From Pseudomonadota bacterium (GTDB lineage Bacteria > Desulfobacterota > JAPLJL01), in contig JAPLJI010000165.1 of the NCBI GenBank assembly GCA_026388655.1, positions 1 to 32,014 of the forward strand: 32,014 nucleotides of DNA, given 5' to 3'. Both the position numbers and the translations under genes were made by a program. Numbering within the stretch: the stretch's first letter is position 1; each line of letters starts with the position of its first letter. Of this stretch, positions 29,637 through 32,014 are shown piece after piece. The notes beneath the pieces were generated by a model. That model saw only the letters and a list, made by a program, of their open reading frames with translations, was not told the DNA's origin and did no database searches.

Positions 29637-31715
29637 CTAGTGGCCGGTGCTTGGGTGCGGCGTTTTCATCTCCTCCAGTTCCATCTCGCGCAGGTACTTC
29701 TTGTTCACCTTCTGCACCTCGGTCAAGGGCATCTCGTCGATAAAGGTGACAGCGCGGGGAATGGCGTATTTAGCCACCTTCGGCTGCAGGTAGTCGATGA
29801 TCTCCTGCTCGCTCACCTTCCCCTTCTGCTCGGGCTTTAACTGGATGAAGACCTTTACCCGCTCGCTGCCGGGTCTGTCCGGGTCAGGCACGCCGATGGT
29901 GGCGGCCATGGCCACTGCCGGGTGATCGTAGAGGATATCGTCCACCTCTCTCGAGTAGACCTTGTAGCCGGAGACGATGATCATGTCCTTGGTGCGGTCC
30001 ACGATGTAAAAGTAGCCCTTATCGTCGATCTTTACCACATCTCCGGTGTGAATATATCCCTCATCGTCATAGCCCTTGCCCTCGTCGGGCCAGTAGCCAA
30101 GCATCCTCTGGGGGCCTCTGAGCAGCATCTCGCCTAAACGTCCCTGGCTCACCATCTCCTCCAGGGATATCTCCGCCTGCGTGTCCACGTCCAGGATCTT
30201 GATGTCCGTATCCGGGAAGGGAATCCCGATAGTGGCCCGCTTCTCCTCACCCTTCAGCTTAGGCCTCTTGCCGCTGAACTTCGACAGCTTGGGTATCATA
30301 AACCCAAAGCCGGCCCCCACTAGTTTAGACCCCAGTATGCCGATGAGCATGTTCATCAGCTTGATCAAGCCGGGCAACTGGAGGAGGCGGGACATTAGCG
30401 CGACTATCCTGCGCCCGCCCAGGAGGCGAATCATAGCCGAGGTGTTTACATGGGTCACCGGAGACAACTCGGATAGGCCATATCCCTCCATGACGGCTCC
30501 AGCCGCCTTCTGGTCGAACTGTTGCTGGGTCTCGGGGGGCAGGGCTGCGGAGCCGGACAGCCCCAGGATGCCGGTACCCTTCAACTCCTCGTCCAGCAAT
30601 TTCATGAACTGCGTAGGTACTCCCACTGCCATTATGGGACGGTGCTCCCGTATCATCTGCGCCATGGACTTTGTATCCCGCGCATCCGGGATCAGCAGCT
30701 GCTTCATGCCCAGGTGCGTCATGGTATGCATGATGCAGTGCCCGTAGCTGTGGAAGAAGGGCGTGCCCAGCAGCATAGCGATATTGCCTCGCATTATGCG
30801 CGAGATTATGCCCAGGGCCCATCCGTTCTGAATGGAGTTGGCCGTGATGTTGAAGTGGGTGAGCATACACCCCTTGGGCAGGCCGGTGGTCCCACCAGTG
30901 AAGAGAAGTGTCTCGATGTCCTTCTCTGGGTTGAAGTCGACCTGGGGAGAGCTAGGCGGATATTCCTCCAGCAGCTTGGTGAGCCAGCGCATCCCCTCCG
31001 GTAGCGACTGGTGACGAGGCGGTTTCTCGGAAAAATCTTCCAGGTTGCTGACGATAACATGTTCTATGTGCGTCTGCTTGCGCAGGGCCTCCACCATATC
31101 CATATAGGTATCCAAGGTGCAGATCACCTTGGGCTGTGATTCCCGGAATTTATGCTCCAGGTGATCGGGAGGCTCCAGGAAGCTGCAGGGGACGTGTACG
31201 GCACCTGCCTTGCTTATAGCATGGTCGGCCAGCACGAACTGGATGGAAGTAGGGAGGATGGTCGCTACCCGATCCCCCTTGCCTACACCCATTGCGGTCA
31301 GAGCGCAAGCTAGCCTTTCCGCCTTGTCCCAGGCCTCGGGATACTTCATGAAGTATCCGAGTTGTACATAGCCCATTTTCTTGTTGCGGCGGGCGGCCGT
31401 GTCCAGAAAGGTGTGGGTAGGGATATGGGGATAGGGTTCCAGCGTTGCGGGGATTCCATGTATCTTGTACTCCGGCAACCAGGGATCCTTGAATCCCTCT
31501 TCCTGCGGCGCCGGTTTGCCGGCAAGCCCGGCCTGTCTTTCGACTTCCAGGGCCGCGGCTCGTACCCTCTTCTCGACCTTTTTTCGAGCTTTCTCGGCCG
31601 GCCGTTCCCATTCAGGGGCAACCGGTTTAGCGGTTTTTCCCGATTTCTTCCGAGGTGGCTTATCCGCCGCTTCTGTACTCGAGGTCAGGTCTTGATTTTT
31701 TCCAATCTGGTTCAT
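29637..31715 (-). CDS. AMP-forming long-chain acyl-CoA ligase
   Basis: A 692-residue ANL-superfamily enzyme that activates a carboxylic acid, probably a fatty acid, to its acyl-CoA by way of an acyl-adenylate. The P-loop LLFTGGTTGLPKG is at residues 270-282, the A5 motif YGLSE near 410, TGDVV and DRTKDMIIVSGYKVYS near 575-610, and the catalytic-type Lys in VQKVNKKYL near 675. The first 75 residues are a Lys/Arg/Ala/Glu-rich extension with no known domain (APEWERPAEKARKKVEKRVR); typical ligases start near residue 75. The start at 31715 has only a weak GGCGAG ahead of it, so part of the extension may not be translated. Confidence 0.9.
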   Translation of the reverse strand: MNQIGKNQDLTSSTEAADKPPRKKSGKTAKPVAPEWERPAEKARKKVEKRVRAAALEVERQAGLAGKPAPQEEGFKDPWLPEYKIHGIPATLEPYPHIPTHTFLDTAARRNKKMGYVQLGYFMKYPEAWDKAERLACALTAMGVGKGDRVATILPTSIQFVLADHAISKAGAVHVPCSFLEPPDHLEHKFRESQPKVICTLDTYMDMVEALRKQTHIEHVIVSNLEDFSEKPPRHQSLPEGMRWLTKLLEEYPPSSPQVDFNPEKDIETLLFTGGTTGLPKGCMLTHFNITANSIQNGWALGIISRIMRGNIAMLLGTPFFHSYGHCIMHTMTHLGMKQLLIPDARDTKSMAQMIREHRPIMAVGVPTQFMKLLDEELKGTGILGLSGSAALPPETQQQFDQKAAGAVMEGYGLSELSPVTHVNTSAMIRLLGGRRIVALMSRLLQLPGLIKLMNMLIGILGSKLVGAGFGFMIPKLSKFSGKRPKLKGEEKRATIGIPFPDTDIKILDVDTQAEISLEEMVSQGRLGEMLLRGPQRMLGYWPDEGKGYDDEGYIHTGDVVKIDDKGYFYIVDRTKDMIIVSGYKVYSREVDDILYDHPAVAMAATIGVPDPDRPGSERVKVFIQLKPEQKGKVSEQEIIDYLQPKVAKYAIPRAVTFIDEMPLTEVQKVNKKYLREMELEEMKTPHPSTGH

Positions 31716-32014
31716 CTCGCCAGGAATTTTAGGTTAGGATCATTTTCTGATTTGAGGAGAGGAAAGTCAAGAAAAAAACAGTGGCCAGTAGCCGGTCGCC
31801 GGTTACCGTAAAAAGAATGTGGCCCAGAATTCGCTAAAGCTTCGTCGGGCTCGCAGAGCTCGGAAGCTAGAAGGCAGAAAGCAGTAAAAAGTGAAAAGTG
31901 AAATGTAAGAAGTAAGAAATGAAAAATGTCATCCTGAGTCCTTCACTATTTGTCATCCTGATCCCGCCAGTGGCGGGATCAGGATCTCGAAAGGCTCAGG
32001 ATAAACTTAGCGAA
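31716..32014. repeat. Right-edge spacer of dispersed hairpin repeats
   Basis: No gene is seen. TTCGCTAAAGCTTCGTCGG (from 31828) is an inverted relative of the AGCTTTAGCGAAG repeats at 26237-26312. A GTGAAAAGTGAAATG-type low-complexity run follows. GATCCCGCC and GGCGGGATC (31961-31981) form a 9-bp hairpin between two GTCATCCTGA/CTCAGGAT units, a widespread intergenic repeat style. Confidence 0.55.

Overview
The window looks like a chromosomal segment of an anaerobic or facultative Gram-negative-type bacterium of fairly high GC content. Five predicted lipoproteins and an OmpA-family protein point to an outer membrane. SelA/SelB, an FMN/4Fe-4S old-yellow-enzyme-like oxidoreductase, three unusual ferredoxin-domain proteins, an acyl-CoA ligase and a CoA-transferase/GNAT fusion recall Desulfobacterota or related uncultured lineages. 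That placement is inference from gene content only. There is no phage, conjugative region, CRISPR array, rRNA gene or intact tRNA gene.

Layout. 1-2400: start of selB, selA and a small unknown gene, all on the minus strand, with heptad-type repeats and hairpins between them. 2400-7713: a large DUF362-type lipoprotein (minus), then mutM and a glycosidase-like lipoprotein (plus). 7931-12814: phaR-like and patatin-like genes as a pair, an SDR enzyme, and an ABC-2 exporter pair with overlapping genes. 12951-16449: a membrane protein whose stop codon carries a small TA-flanked inverted-repeat element, a short PEGA-like lipoprotein, and a beta-helix/fibronectin lipoprotein followed by a frameshifted coding remnant. 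16674-17311: a decay zone with an intact Phd-like antitoxin, a PIN toxin cut off after 26 codons, a second toxin-like remnant and a truncated SDR. 17345-20287: an old-yellow-enzyme/dienoyl-CoA-reductase-like gene divergent from an AraC-type regulator. 20332-22858: a broken tRNA carrying an inserted hairpin repeat, then two ferredoxin-domain genes. 23106-26661: CoA-transferase/GNAT fusion (minus), OmpA-like gene (plus), cold-shock gene (minus). 26987-31715: a third ferredoxin-domain paralog with a His-rich tail, an unrecognised 264-residue protein, and an AMP-forming acyl-CoA ligase.

The best candidate for something undescribed is the ferredoxin-domain family. Two members (21572-22858 and 26987-28384) join a predicted winged-helix N-terminus, a central domain dense in Cys clusters and two 4Fe-4S motifs. 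A third member (20492-21325) has the Cys domain and ferredoxin but no winged helix. The two long genes share an 81 percent identical, gapless 58-nt sequence about 90-100 nt upstream of their start codons, although the genes are now separated by four kilobases of unrelated genes. This could be a common leader, an operator, or a dispersed repeat.

Much of the metabolism fits acyl-CoA chemistry: ligase, CoA-transferase, dienoyl-CoA-reductase-like enzyme, SDRs and the PHA-type regulator. The non-coding space is rich in small hairpin repeats, some nested inside one another.
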